NCBI GenBank assembly: GCA_037176725.1 | Contig: JAZBRS010000020.1 | Coordinates: forward strand, 99,342,501-99,406,500 | DNA length: 64,000 bases | Direction of reading: 5' to 3' | Origin: Posidonia oceanica | Lineage: Eukaryota > Streptophyta > Magnoliopsida > Alismatales > Posidoniaceae | Shown: positions 22,368 to 34,770 of the stretch, one piece after another | Layout of the letters: every line of letters starts with the position of its first letter | Position numbering within the stretch: the first letter of the stretch is position 1 | Position numbers and translations under genes: made by a program | The notes under the pieces: generated by a model | What the model saw: the letters and a program-made list of their open reading frames with translations, nothing else | What the model was told of the DNA's origin: nothing | Database searches by the model: none

Positions 22368-24762
22368 GGGCAGTGGTTAATTCAATTAAAACATGTAAAT
22401 AAGACATTTTCTTTCCGTACTCTGTTTTCCTTTATTTTCTTTATTTGTATCTAATGTTAAGTTAGACTATAAAATAAATAATAAAAATGACTGATGAGTG
22501 TGAGTTACACCTGACAACTTAGAGTACTAAGCAACATTGCCAAAATATTACCTAAGGTTCCTAAGCAGAGACCGTGACACCCAAGGAAGGTCCAACCACT
22601 GGTTGTGACAACCTAAAGGCATCTTTAGATCCATGGGAGTTACATACAATGCACCCTTAATTAGCATGCCAAAATCTAGAAAGAACCAAAGACTGAAACC
22701 TAGCCAAGGAAAGAAAGTTGTATCCCAAGCAGAAAAGAAATTGAACAACTAAGGAAACCTCAACCTTGTCCTGTCTGCACATACACTTGCACGGGGAGGT
22801 AAGAGAAAGACTGGCTCAGAGCAGAGGCTAATGGTATGAGCCGTTCGCCAAAATAAAGCGCCCAGAAAAGATGACAGCAAAGAAGCTGTCCAAATAAAGA
22901 GAGGAAAGAAGGCAGCAAAGAAGCTGTCCAAGTGAGAAAAAGCAACCAAAAAGACTGTCCAAAAGACAATAAAAGAGGTCAGCAAAGAGCTGTCCAAAGA
23001 GTGAAAAGAAGGCAGCAAAGGAAGCTGTCCATAAACCAGGCAAAAAAAAAAAGAATCCTAGAAAATTAAAAGGCTCAAAAGAGGCGAGCAGAACTCAAAC
23101 CTGAGCCAAAGTCGAGAGCTTACTGTACTTCAAACCTCCTCCACCTATCTCACGCACAGACAAGGGGTAGGAAATCCTAGAAATTCAGTGATTGATTAAA
23201 CGAAGGAAACTTCGATCAAACTTAGGCTAGTATGAGGCCCTAAGTTCTCGAAAGACTAGGCATGTTAGAAGGGAAAGTTCTCTCACCCTAGATAATATGA
23301 GGCAATACTGCAGAAGCTGTAAGTAGAAGGTCGTGACTGCACTCATCAATCCAAAAATCTAAAAATCAGAAAATCCCAAAATACAAAAAAATTAGAAAAT
23401 CCCAAAATACCATAAGATCAGAAAATCCCAAAATTCAAAAAAATCAGAAAGTCTAAAAATTCAAAAGATTAAAAAATCCAAGAAAATAAAAAAAGAAGTA
23501 CCATCCACTCTACATACAAGTGAAAACTTAGTAAGTAGGGAAAACTAGAATTAGTCTGGCCGATGATGCAAAAATCGATTCACCTCAGAGTTGGAGATGA
23601 CATCCTACTCAAGCATGTCTCACGGCTTGGGTGCGTTTTCTTAACAAAGACGTTGCTTCTGCAATAATCTTTAGAGCATCTACGGATGACTCACAATCGG
23701 CGTCTACTGGGCTCTGATTTTCCATCTCTCTGCTGAGGCCAAAACTAATTCTCTCCACCTAGTTCTCAAGTAATGTTGATTAAGGGATTACTTTATCTCA
23801 TAACAAGTATAACTTAGTTAATCTCCCTAGGAACTGGGAAAGATTCACCTGTGATTACTAATGTCTTTTGTTAAGTGTGCAGGTATAAAGCTTACAACAT
23901 AAAGAATGAGCTCACGCCTAAGGGGCTCATATAGTGTGCAAAGGCACACCCATTTTGATTAAAAGGAAACCCCGATTTGGCAAAGGAAGGGTTCACTCCT
24001 TCATCTGGTTCTTTAATCATAGAAGTCCTTTATTTGCCAAATCGAGTTGTGGGACGACAGTTCTTTTCCAAGAGTACTGGTCACACTCGAGGATGGAAAA
24101 CACTTGACTACAACAAATTGCATTCATTCATTTTGCATATGTCCATATGGTTTGGGACCAACCGTACTCCGCCGGCCTAACCTAGCATATGGACCATTCA
24201 TTGCATCGTATGTTGACTTGCATTTGTATTTGTTTGCTTAAATCATGCATCTATGCATTTTCTCATATCATTGGAAGTGGAGCACGGACGGAGCCAAATG
24301 ACCTTCAAGAGTGTTAGAAACCCTTAGGACATGTGATTCTCCTAGAGCCAACTAGGTTCCTACCAATCCTTCTATTAATTCCAATCCGAGTAAAATCTCA
24401 AACAAGATGCCACAAGAGCACTCTTTTTCGATCGTGTAAGGGTCATGCCCCACGATCTCCTCTTTAGCTTTTGCCCTGTTGAAGTATATCTCTACATGGT
24501 TGACCTAGTCTTGACATCGGCTACAACACACAGCACTGACTTGACCCCTCCATCCTTGAGTCTTCAATATGACGGTAATTAATCGAACCATTCGGCCGTT
24601 CGGCAATCTCCCGACACCAAGTCAGTTCACCCCTTCTTCCTTTTTATTTATCTTTTTTCATCCCTAGTGGCGGATTGTTTGAGACGGAGCTCCCCTTTTC
24701 AGGAAACGTTCAATGGGACATTGTTCTTACCTTGGACCCGATCTTGTTCTAAGATCAACTCC
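22368..24762 (+). other. 3' non-coding region of element C
   Basis: Holds four to five stem-loop units of the form GGCAGC-AAAGAA-GCTGTCC (22860-23040), then an A-rich zone of AAAATC/AGAAAATCCC words (23350-23500), then the block GATGATGCAAAAAT near 23562. Element A and the D copies have the same order after gag. Nothing coding was recognised. Confidence 0.65.
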
Positions 24763-24771
24763 AAGGAGGGG
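24763..24771 (+). promoter_or_regulatory. Polypurine tract of element C
   Basis: AAGGAGGGG directly before the 3' LTR, the same core as in A (45856-45864) and in the D copies on the minus strand. Confidence 0.75.
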
Positions 24772-26314
24772 CATTTCTGAGAGTTCATAGAGGACAGGAA
24801 CTTCTGAGGCACCCAGATCACACAACTAAGGCTTAATAACATATTTTCTGGATTTTTTATGATTTACTTAAAAACAACACTTGATTTTGATTAGCTCAAG
24901 GTCGTTAGCTGTAGCAGGGTTGACTCGCCCAAACTCGTGGCAAGTTTGAGTACCTTGAGCATTCTTTATCCCACTCAAATCAGTGGCAGATTTGAGTTAA
25001 AGAAGACATTTTTATGATTTCACGAGACCTTTGAAGTTTTCGGGCTTTTATCATGTTTCTCTGGATTAACTTAAAAGATAGGGCTTAAAATGCAAAAGAC
25101 TTAGCTAGTTGCCTCCCAAAGCAGCGACATAGCCAGGCGCCACCAAAAGCGGCGATTGGACTGTGCAGGCGCCTGTGAGATAGGCGACTAGCATTAGACT
25201 TCTCTCTCCAGCTTAATATTAATATCCTGGGCAATAATATAATATACAGAAATTTTATAAGCTATTATAACATTTTTTCGTAAATTATTGATATTTATAT
25301 GGTTTTCTAACATTTAATATATGGTATAACACATATATCATAAATAAAATAATCAAAAAACAATCTAGAAAATCCTAGGTGGCCCCAAACAAATATCTTG
25401 ATTTTTTAACATGTTTTAATGTGCTAATCAAATCTCGAAAAATCAGAAACCAATCCCTTAGAATCTCCTAAAAATCAGAAACAAATATTTTAGTTGCCTG
25501 GAATAGTGCTACAGCTAGGCGCCACTATATGCGTCAACTAGCTGACGTGGACTCCGCTGAGCTGGTCACGCGGTGTTTCCCCGGCATTTTCCATAATCTT
25601 TTCGGGAGATATTTGTCCCAGTCACCTGCCTATGCGGCGACTAACCCTAAAAATCAGTTTTCTTCTAGAAACTTCTTAGGTCTAAGCCACCCGTGTCTCA
25701 CGAACCTATAAAAAGGCCCCGTGAGTCAGTGCCCAGGAGGGGGTCAATTTTTAGGATTTTTAAGGAGGCCACATTCAGAGAGAAAGAGAGAGTCATCTTC
25801 TAAGAGAGAAACCCTAGCCTCCACCTTCAATCTAGAGAAACCCTAGATCCCAGAGATCTCGAGCCTAGCCGGAGCTCCGACCGTGCCTCCACTTCCTCGC
25901 TCCACTGCATACAGCACGAGGGTGAAGGGAGTATCTTCTTCCAATCTTTTTCAATTCATATTGCATTCCTTAACATAGGACCCATAGCATAAGCATGCGG
26001 GGAACAACCCCCGGTTAGTATTAGATTTATTTGTTTCTATTATTCTCTGTTCTTCTTTGTTATCATTTATTACACACAAACTTATCTAGATCTCTTGTTT
26101 TTTATTTGTTTTGAAGGAAAGGAAAACGCTCACGTAACACGAGGAAGCCATTGGACGACATCCTACCATCGATCCAGTGAGCCGAGTACCCACATCATCT
26201 ACATCTCCCTAGGCATCTTATCTGCCCATTGATAAGTGGCGATCACAACAAAGTTAACGACGTCGTGAAAGCGTTGTTATCTTCATCCAAACACCCCCAT
26301 AATCCACATCCACA
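24772..26314 (+). mobile_element. 3' LTR of element C, with its first bases deleted
   Basis: 1543 bp. Relative to the 5' LTR it lacks the terminal TGTAGATATCCCATTTTCG: the PPT passes straight into CATTTCTGAG. The related D copies show the intact order PPT-CAT-CTGTAGATATCTC…CAT, so loss between two CAT triplets explains it. The 3' end CACATCCACA and TSD GAACC are intact. Confidence 0.9.
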
Positions 26315-26319
26315 GAACC

Positions 26320-27674
26320 CATCTTGAAGTTATTCAATCCAACCACTGGAGAGAAATGGGATCCCGACTCGGTCCAATATCAAGTATAGTGTCGCTTCCT
26401 TTACAGTGACAACAATCATCTTAGCTCAACAAATCAAAAAGATGAGGATCTCCATCAAGGTCAACACCTCCCTGGCAAAGGACTATGAAGGCCTGTTGCA
26501 AACCACATCCCTGAAGATCTGTACCAGAGACTGCACGGAAATGCACCGCCGGATACCCAACACCTGGGGCAGGGAAACGACCCACTAGGAGGATTCCGAG
26601 AAAGGACCAATCCTTTGTTCGTTGAGCAACCAAAGCAACTGCCACATGGCAAAAGAGTCGATCCATTATTCTCCAACCAACCAGAGCAGAGTTGTCAAGT
26701 TCCTCTTCAAACGGGTATGAACATACAAGGCGGCAGTCGTCAGCCTCATGCCAATCAAGTATCAAATTCTCAAACTCATGGTGGGCTCAACAATTTATCA
26801 GAAATAAGGAAGGTCTTAAATTCCTTAGGGGTTCAGACACAAGCTCCCATAACTTTTGACATGAGCAAATTCCCACCATTTCGGTTTCCTCCTGGTTTCA
26901 AGTATCCAAAGACACCTAAGTTTGATGGGACCACCAACCCACAAACCCACATCGTCCGGGTTCAAATGGAGTCAGCTCCGTACTTCCATGACTTGGGGTT
27001 CATCATCCACCTTTTCTTCTATTCATTAGAAGGCAAACCCATGGACTGGTTCCTTACCCTCTCCGGAGACGACCTCAGCAGCTTCAACAAAATCAAGAAG
27101 TGCTTCTTGACCAAGTATCAACACAAGATCGAGTTAAAGCCAACCTTCCATAACTTGAGCAGGGAAAGCATGAAGCCGAGTGAAGAATGGGTCATCTTTG
27201 CAAATAGATGGCGAGAAATGGCTGCTAAATCAGGCCTGGACATCTCGAAAAGACAAGTTATCCAGACACTGATTGCAAACGCTACTAGACCAATGAAAAG
27301 GGCGTTGGCAAATACATATTGCCCTTCTGTGACTGCACTCTACGAGGTAGCCGCTTCTGTGAAGGAGAATATGCATGAATTTCAGAAGACAGAAGGCGAC
27401 ACTGAGTCAATATATCAAGTTGCAAAGCAGTGAGATTTTCCTCTTCAAGATTACCGGTAGAATGGCAACCACTCTGGAAAAGATGGCAACACTAGGGACA
27501 ACTACCATCATACAGCTCCACAGCAGCAGTCCAAGAGACCAAAGCGCACAAGCTATCCTCCTATTTCGGTCACGCTGATAGTTATGTTTACAGAAATGAT
27601 GGAAGCCCAAGCAATCAACCTCCCGCTTCAAAGTCCTGAAGGGATGAACTACGATAGAAGCAAATATTGCTCGT
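26320..27674 (+). pseudogene. gag: gag of element A, central piece
   Basis: Continues the frame begun at 16657. After stops near 26360-26490 and a phase change, the frame is open from about 26490 to 27431. It includes QTHGGLNNLSEIRKVLNSLG and a retrotransposon gag (capsid) domain (FDMSKFPPFRFPPGFKYPK, FFYSLEGKPMDWFLTLSGDD, ESMKPSEEWVIFANRWREMA), clearly related to the C gag. A TGA at 27431 and a TAG about ten codons later interrupt a hydrophilic tail that leads to NYDRSKYCS. Solo LTR B1 then splits the zinc-knuckle codons, and the frame resumes at 33127. Confidence 0.85.
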
Positions 27675-28035
27675 TGTAGTAATCCTGGTGTTCAGATCGT
27701 CCATGCACACTGCCAAAAGCTCGCATGCATCGATAAGAATCAGGTTCACTATTAGCGGCTATGTCCAAGAAGGAAGACTTGACTCGGAAACACTTAAAAA
27801 AGGGGAAAAAAGGAAAGAAAAGAAGAAGATAAGACAATTCAGTGTCGCCACCGTGTCTATTAAGTCAAGAGACAAGGAAAACTGGGAAAATGCGTGAATA
27901 AACACGCAAAACCAAGCAAAAGATGCAATGCAATGCAATGCAAGAGAAAAGAGATGCAAATGAATGCAAATGATATGACTCATGCCTAGGATAAGGGCAA
28001 TATGGTCATTACGGGCCAAAAGAAAGGGCAAGGAC

Positions 28036-28126
28036 TCCTGTTACGTGCGGGGAAGGTGTTAGGCACCCCCGACACGCTCGAGAATCGGTCTTTCTAGGCT
28101 TACGCTCGCATACGCAGGGAAATGCG
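28036..28126 (-). repeat. Conserved GGTGTTAGGCACC block in B1
   Basis: Conserved among B1, B2 (44642-44730), B3 (55809-55893) and the E LTR (48020-48094). It centres on GGGGGTGCCTAACACCTTCC on the element strand, which can fold GGTG against CACC. Confidence 0.7.
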
Positions 28127-28374
28127 GACTTTGAATGCCTAAGTGCCATGAATGCCTATCTATATGCTCAAAGGTGTGCTCTAAGTGATGGAATACAATG
28201 CAAGGAAATAAACGTGCAGTTTAAGCGCTCAGCAACGCTGTCTGTGTTCCGAACCGGGCGAACCCTGGTCCGTGAGAACTCTAGGCAGTAAGCAACATTG
28301 TCCTATATGCAAACGCAGGCGAAAGAACAAAACATCGGTAAAACCAAGCAATGCGGGCGACATGCAAGAGAAAA

Positions 28375-28830
28375 CAGCGTAAAACACGCAAAACGGTGCC
28401 AGAAATAGAAGTCGGCAAGCAAAACGGTGCAAGAAACAAGATTAGCACGCAAAATGGTGCAAGAAACAAAGCATGCAGGCAAAATGGTGCCAAAAGCAAG
28501 GCGGACACGCAAAACGGTGCAAGAAACAAGATCGACACGCAAAACGATGCGAGAAAACAAAGCAGACACGCAAAACGGTGCAAAAGACAAAGTGGGCATG
28601 CAAAACGGTGCAAAAAACAGAGCAGGCATGCAAAATGGTGTTAGAAACAAAGCGAACACGCAGAACGGTGCCAAAAGCGAAGCGAGCATGCAAAACGGTG
28701 CAAGAAAACAAAGTATGCACGCAAAACGATGCAAAAGAAAAAGCAGGCACGCAAAACGATGCAAGAAAACAAAGCAGGCACACAAAACGGTGCCAAAAGC
28801 GAAGCAGGCATGCAAAACGGTGCCAAAGCA
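28375..28830 (-). repeat. Hairpin minisatellite in B1, about 15 units of ~30 bp
   Basis: Each unit contains (A)CACGCAAAACGGTGC(C), in which GCAC-type and GTGC-type arms form a short inverted repeat, separated by AAGAAACAAAGC-like spacers. Long frames on both strands (cysteine/phenylalanine-rich or lysine/asparagine-rich) are products of this repeat and not genes. Confidence 0.9.
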
Positions 28831-31800
28831 AACGAAGTAAATCATCGATAAAGCCATGCAAATGCAGATGCAATGGGGGAAAGCAAGGAGAGGCAAACGG
28901 TGCAAGTGTATGGACAAGTACCGCTTAAGGGCCACACAATGTAGGTGTGAAGACCTACAGAGGGGAAAGGAAGCAAGTGGAAGGATTGCCACTGTTCTGT
29001 GACTGTTTCCCATCAATGTGTCCCACGATGTGTTTCGCACGCTACCAAAAGCTCGCGGTGCGATCAGATCGTGAAAAAGGGGGAAGAAAGTCGCAATTAG
29101 AAGTGAATCCAGGGGAAACTCGACCCAAAACACTAAGAGTATGCGAAAAGGGGAGATAGAATTGATAAGCAAGAAGAGGGAGTCCTAATTTACATGCTCG
29201 AGAAAACGTGAGGCGAAAACAATGCATGCAGTGCAAATAGTATGCAATGGGATGCTGTGCAGGGTTCAGAAGGACTTACCTTGGGGATCTGAAGCCTGAT
29301 CTGAAAAGTGCTTGGTCTGCATTGAAGTGCGCTCCACCGGGGTTGTCCAGGTAACTTGGTTGTGAAGATCTGACGGTCCGATTGGAAGATGTCCAGGCTT
29401 CAAGGCAGAAGGCTCAAGAACAGGGGAGAAGAAGGGATCTAAGTGTAAAAGAGGTCGTAGGGGTGTGCAAAACAGGTCCTCCCACGTACATGGGAGCTAG
29501 GAATGCTTAAGTGTATGCAAAGAGTGCTAAATGCAATGATGCATGGGTGCAATGCATGCAAAAATGCAAGAAAGGACCTAAGTGCAAAAATCAGAAAATA
29601 AGGGATAAAAATGCAATGCAGTAAGGAAAAGATAGAAATTAAATGATTTAACAACAGATCAGAGGACTAAAAAGCAAATAAAAATAAATAGAAGGGCTAA
29701 AATGCAATTTCATAAGGGAAAAACATAAGATTAAATGAGTTTCATCAACCACAGGACTAAAATGCAAACAAAAAGCTACTGGACTTAAATTAAAAGAAAA
29801 CTAAAGAAATTAAACAGCAGCTGGATTAACATGCAAATAAGCAGAACTGTGAGTTTTTCATGCAATTTCATATGGTTTTAATTCAAACTTAAATGATTCT
29901 TAAACGATGGTAGGACTGGAAAGCAATAAAATAAATCAGGAAGGCAAATATGCAATTTTTGGTAAATTGGCATGGTTAATAAAAATAAAGGAACAGTGAA
30001 GAAGGAAAAGAGAGGCCACTATAGCAGAACGCTACCAGTGGCCAGAGAAGGCGAGACAGGGCTGCTGGTGAGGCGCAGATGTCGCGGCGGCGTGCACCGG
30101 AGCTGCACAGAGATCTGGGCTGCATCAACGGGCCATGACGTGGCCTGAAGCTGGCCGGAGGGAGCGGCGGAGGTCTGCAGGAGATTTTGAAGTAGATTGG
30201 AGGACTGGAGCGTTGCCGGAGGAAACTGGAGGCAGGTCTGTGCTCCTGGAAGCTGCGTGGAGCTCGGGCGATCAACGGAAGGGAGTTCTGCCGACCGGAG
30301 CGGCGATTCTGGCTCTGAGCTCGCCGGAGAAGAAGGGTTGACGGTGGCACTGACTTTGGGCGGCAGGTTGCAGAACCCTACTCTAGGGGGCAAGGAAGCA
30401 AGAGCAGAGAAGAACTAAGCTAGTGGAGAAGAGAAATACCTGTTGCGCTGTCCGGTGTGTCCCCTCAACGTGGGTGGGTTTCGCAGATGCCGGCGGTGGT
30501 CGTCCGGCTGATGCGGGTGTCGTCGGTGGCTCACGAATGCTTGGATCGACTCCACGCAACCCTCCAGAGCTTGCTGAATGTCTGGAATGAAGCTCTACAG
30601 ACCGGAGCGACGAATGGCACTTTTGGGTGCAGCAGAGGTCGTCTGAGGTGGAGGAGGAGATTTGTTGCTCCCTGGGCTGATTGGAAGGTCGTGGTGGACT
30701 ACTGGAGGTTAGGTGATGGTGTGGGAAGGCTTAGGTTGGTCTGTGGAGGCCTGGAAAGGGAGTTGGCTATCGGGTGGATTTTCTGGCAGAAAATGAGGCA
30801 AGTGTTTGTAGTGGAGGATTCTGGCTGTGGTGAGAGCTGAGGGTGATGCTTAGGTGGTTTAGAAAGGTAGTGTTCTGGTGATTTGCTGGGAGAAATTTGG
30901 GGAGATTTCAGGGGCTGTGGTGCTGGGAATTCTAGAGGAGGAGGTGTTGGGTTGCTGTGAAGGTTTCAGGTGGTGTTGGGTTGATTCTGGGTTGGTTTGG
31001 CCGTGGAATGGAGGGGTGTGGATTGCTGGAAGATGGTGGAGTTTGGGGGATGAATTGGAAGGATTTGAAGGGGCTTGAAGGTTTGGATTTCAGAGGGAAG
31101 GAGGAGGAGAAAAATGCTGAATTTTGCAGACAAAGGAGGAGGAGGGAATGCTCTGGCTCTCGCGCTCACTCAGGTGCTCTCTCTGGATGGCAAAAGGTGG
31201 TGAAGGAGGGGCTGGAACTGAGGCTTTATCAGGGGGCTTGAAGCTGCTGGCGCGCTTGTGGAATTCGAATCCACCGGCGCGGGCAACTAGAGCTTGATTG
31301 GAGAGGCGGTCGGCGAGGGTGACAGGCAGTAAATGCCCCCCGGAGAAACCGTTGAAAGACGAGAGAGGAAGAGCGAGCTGTAGGCCGAAGTGACGGAGTG
31401 GGAGAAGTTGAATTTCAAATGAGAGGAGGGAAGGTTGGCCGCGGGAAGAAGAAGCTGAAGAAGGAAGAGGAAGAAGAAGGGTGGAGGAGGACTGCAGGCA
31501 GTGGGCCGGGTTGGCGGAGGAAAGGTGAAAGAAAATGAAAAAAAGAAAAGAAGGAAGGGGGGAAGGGCTTGGGCTAGCAAAAATAAAAGAAAAGGAAATT
31601 AAGAGGAAAGGGGGAGAAAGGAAGAAAAGGAAAGGAAGAAGAGGAAGAAGAAGAAAATTAAAATAGAAATAAAAATAGAAAAGATTTGAAAATGTTTTTA
31701 AAGTAGTTGTTTTTAAGTTAGGATTTTTGATTAGGTTTTTAATGATTATTTTTAATTAGTTAATTAGGATTAGAAAGAGTTTTAGCTTTGACTTAAGTTT

Positions 31801-33126
31801 TTAGGATTTAAGTTTTCTCTAAATTGTTTTTGATTTGGTTTAAATGTTTGTTAAGTTCTTTAATTGTTTTTTTAGTTAAGTTTTTCTTGTTAAGTTGGGA
31901 TTTTTAATGAGGCTTTTTAATGGATTGCTTTTTAATTAGTTAGGATGAGTTTTAGTTTTTTGATTTTAGTTTTTAGGATTTTCTTTAAGTTTTCTTTAAA
32001 TTATTTTTTGATTTTGTTTGTTAAGTTCTTTTAATAATTTTTTAGTTAAGTTTTTCTTGTTAAGTTTTTAATTAAGTGTTTTTAAATTGTTCCTTTTAGA
32101 TTTGTTAAGTTAAGTTTTTTCTTAATTACTTGTTTTAGTGTTTTTAATTGTTTTCTTTCTTTTTAGGATTTGTTTTTTTTATTATTTTTAATAGGGTTTT
32201 TACTTTTGGTTTGTTTTGATTATATTTTGGTTTTTGCTTGATTTTATAGCATTTTCTTTTTGTTTGTTTTGTATTTTTTAGATTGCATTTTTAGTTTCTC
32301 TTTTTAGTTGGGTTTGGTTAGTTTTTTTTGTTTTTAATTGCTTGTTTGAGTTTTTAATTATTTCTTTTTTTAGGATTTTGATTTGTTTTTCTCTTGTTTT
32401 AAAGTTTTAAAGGTTTTTAAAGGTTTTTTAAAGATTTAGTAGAAGAAAGGAAGAGAAAAAGAAGAGGAAGAAGAAAAGGAAGAATTGGAGAAGGAAAGAA
32501 GAAAGAGAGGAGTGGAAGGAAAATAAATGTTAGAAAATCCAGAGATAAGCTAAAAATAAAATAAAAATACAAATAAAATACAGAAGAGAGAGATGCACAA
32601 GGTGGGCCCACTGCCAGGCAAGGAAAGGAGAGAGAAGTGAGTGAAAAGAAGGAGAATAAGAAGGAGAGAGAGAGGAGAGAGAAAAGAATAATTTAGGAGA
32701 GAGAAAAGGATAATTTGGAGAAATGAAGGGGTTAGAGGTTTGGAAAAGAGGTGGAATTTGGGGAGTGTGTGGCCTAGGGTCTCTAGTGTTGGACCTAGGG
32801 TTTGGATTTGGATTTTGGAATGTTTTGGATAAGTTTTGAGGTGTAGAAAAAGGATAGTTTTACCTAGTTTTTCTAGGGTTTTTGGGAGTGGTTTTGGTTT
32901 GAAATTTCTATGGGTTTTTGGTAGGTTTGCTAAGTTAGGAAGGGTGAGTTTTCCTACGATTTTTGGGTAGTTTTTGGGCTTGGGAAATGGGTGTGATTCT
33001 AGGTTAGGTTTGGGCTTGATTTGGAGAGAAGGATGAAAGGAAAGGTGTAGGTTTGGACCTAGATTTGGATTCAGAAGCCACCAGAAGATTTCCATTGATT
33101 CAGTCTGTCAAAATGGGGTGTCAACA

Positions 33127-33262
33127 CCTGTACCATAGGAGACATGGGCACAATTTAGAAGATTGCTGGGTCTTTAAGGACATCATCTACGACTTGGTGG
33201 AGGCAAACGTCTTCAATTGGGATGCTTTGATAGAGAGGGTTCGGAGGCGGCATCAAGACTGA
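33127..33262 (+). pseudogene. gag: gag of element A, zinc-knuckle C-terminus
   Basis: Resumes the A gag frame after B1: YHRRHGHNLEDCWVFKDIIY, then DLVEANVFNWDALIERVRRR and a TGA. Together with KYCS before B1 this makes the C-x-x-H-x4-GH-x4-C type knuckle that also occurs in the C gag. It is followed by non-coding sequence, with no protease or RT. Confidence 0.8.
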
Positions 33263-33984
33263 AGCCAGCCTCACAAGAGCCTCTACTGATGGAGGCTACA
33301 CTAGGGGCATTTCTCCCAAGTGTTGTAAATAGACTTTCTTTTCCTTTTTCCGTCTTTGCCTTTTGTTTCTGCATAAAAAATACGTAAATAAAACATCCTC
33401 TCCTTCCATATGATAAAACTTAATGAGAAGGAAATTTTTCACTACACAAGCATGGGAATCTGAGACTGAATGGGACAGGCCATACTTGGCGATTGAGGCA
33501 TATTTAGGCAACGCCTATTGTTGGCCAAAAGGATGGCACTAGGCTTGAACATCCTTGGAATGCACTACAATAAATGCTACCCTTGACTTGCACACCGAGC
33601 CAATAGAATGCCTGTGCTTGTGAACTCATTGTTCCCGAAGCCTAGGAATCCTACCTCTAACCTCATCTCACAAACACTTTGAGGGAAGGAAGTATCACTT
33701 ATCCAACACTGAGACAGAGGCAGACTTTTATGAGTTCCCTTCCCAGTCATTGAATAACAAGTCCACACACTTCCTATATGTCGGACATGCTACCCAAGCG
33801 TAAATCTTAATAAATTGCAATTGGGTAGATGTCCAAAGCCAAGCTTAGAAGCGCAAAAGAGGGGTGTGTACCAAATAAAAAAGAGAGGAGTGTTTCGGTC
33901 CATCAATAAATGAATATTTGTTGGCCGAGCACTCAAAACAAGGGTGAGATCACTGTTCCTTGCCAAAGGATCAAAGAAAAGAAA

Positions 33985-34095
33985 GGAAAAGAAGGTAGCA
34001 AAGAAGCTGTCCATCAAACAAATAAAAGAAAGAGAGGGGAAAAGATGGCAGCAAAGAAGCTGTCCAAGAAAAGAAGGTAACAAAGAAGCTACCCA
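33985..34095 (+). repeat. Post-gag stem-loop cluster of A
   Basis: Three spaced copies of G(G/A)(T/C)AGCAAAGAAGCTGTCC; the third has changed to GCTACCC. The arms pair with one bulged base. Confidence 0.75.
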
Positions 34096-34389
34096 TGTGT
34101 CAAAACTAGAAAAATCAGGGATTGAAAAACGCAGTAGGATTTGACCTTGGGCTGGGGGGGTAGAACTCTAAATCTTTAGCCAAAGTCTCAAGGTAGGTCA
34201 CTACCTCTTTCCCCACACCTTGCACTACACATTGAGAGACAAGGGGCAGGAACCTAGGGCAAGGGGTAGTTAGGCGTCAAAGCAAGTCTGAAGCGTCTCC
34301 TGGTTTGAGAATGCACAAGGGATCCAATTGTCAATGTTTCCACCCAAAAGGTTTTCTAGTTCCCAACTTCATGGAGGACTTTCCTTTTC

Positions 34390-34770
34390 AAAAAAAAAAA
34401 AACGAAACAAAAAAAAATCAAAAAATTCAAAAGTCCAAAAAATCAAAAAATCCATAAGTCCAAACAATCAAAAAATCCATAAGTTCAAAGAATCAGAAAA
34501 TCCAAAAGTTCAAAAAATCAGAAAATCCAAAAGTCCAAAAAAAAAATCAGAAAATCCAAAAAAAAGATAAAAATCAAAATCCAAAAAAATGATAAAAATC
34601 AAAATAAAAAAATGAGAAAATCAAAATCCAAAAAATGTTAAAAATCAAATAATGATAAAAATCAAAATCCAAAAAATGAGAAAACCCAAAATCCAAAAAA
34701 ATGAGAAAACCAAAATTCCAAAAAAAATAGTAGAAGATCAAAAATCCAAAAAAAAAAAGAAAAAAAAAGG
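34390..34770 (+). repeat. A-rich tract zone of A
   Basis: Runs of AAAATCC/AAAAATC repeat at roughly 8-12 base spacing. Equivalent zones occur in C (23350-23500) and, reversed, in D (60235-60385) and D' (63430-63600). Confidence 0.75.

Larger units (their letters stand above)
16713..26314 (+). mobile_element. Element C: gag-only Tat/Ogre-like LTR retrotransposon inserted in gag of A
   Basis: The 5' LTR (16713-18275) and 3' LTR (24772-26314) flank a 6.5-kb internal region. The TSD GAACC lies at 16708-16712 and 26315-26319. Internal order: PBS, 1.4-kb leader, one gag frame (19679-22367), a stem-loop cluster (22860-23040), an A-rich zone (23350-23500) and a PPT. No pol gene is present, so the element is non-autonomous. 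The family-D copies at 57340-64000 are relatives in the opposite orientation. Confidence 0.92.
27675..33126 (-). mobile_element. Solo LTR B1 (giant-LTR family B) inside gag of A
   Basis: 5452 bp, reading on the minus strand TGTTGACACCCCATTTTG … GGATTACTACA. The ends match B2 and B3. Flanks are CTCGT (27670-27674) and CCTGT (33127-33131), which agree at three of five bases, so the TSD is decayed. The flanking gag frame rejoins as KYCSYHRRHGHNLEDC. No PBS-plus-gag, PPT or second LTR is present, so it is a solo LTR formed by LTR-LTR recombination. It includes a hairpin minisatellite (28375-28830) and a PBS-like motif on the minus strand (27835-27850). Confidence 0.85.

Noticed and set aside
27675..27860. 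B1 as a truncated element with 5' LTR ending at TAGACA plus a short internal piece
   Set aside because: B2 and B3 show the LTR extends to ACTACA with perfect TSDs, and the gag frame of A resumes exactly there.
28375..28830. Evenly spaced ~30-bp repeats resembling a CRISPR array
   Set aside because: Units are diverged, spacers are themselves repetitive, the context is a plant LTR, and there are no cas genes.
28303..29172. Long Cys/Phe-rich and Lys/Asn-rich frames in B1, B2 (43572-44532) and B3 (54931-55700)
   Set aside because: They follow the ~30-bp hairpin minisatellite, exist on both strands and several frames, and have no domain.
30019..30393. GC-rich frames in B LTRs (also 41996-42300 and 53316-53564) that look like exons with Pro/Arg/Ala bias
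   Set aside because: Both strands are open because of base composition, the frames differ between the three copies, and no domain is recognisable.
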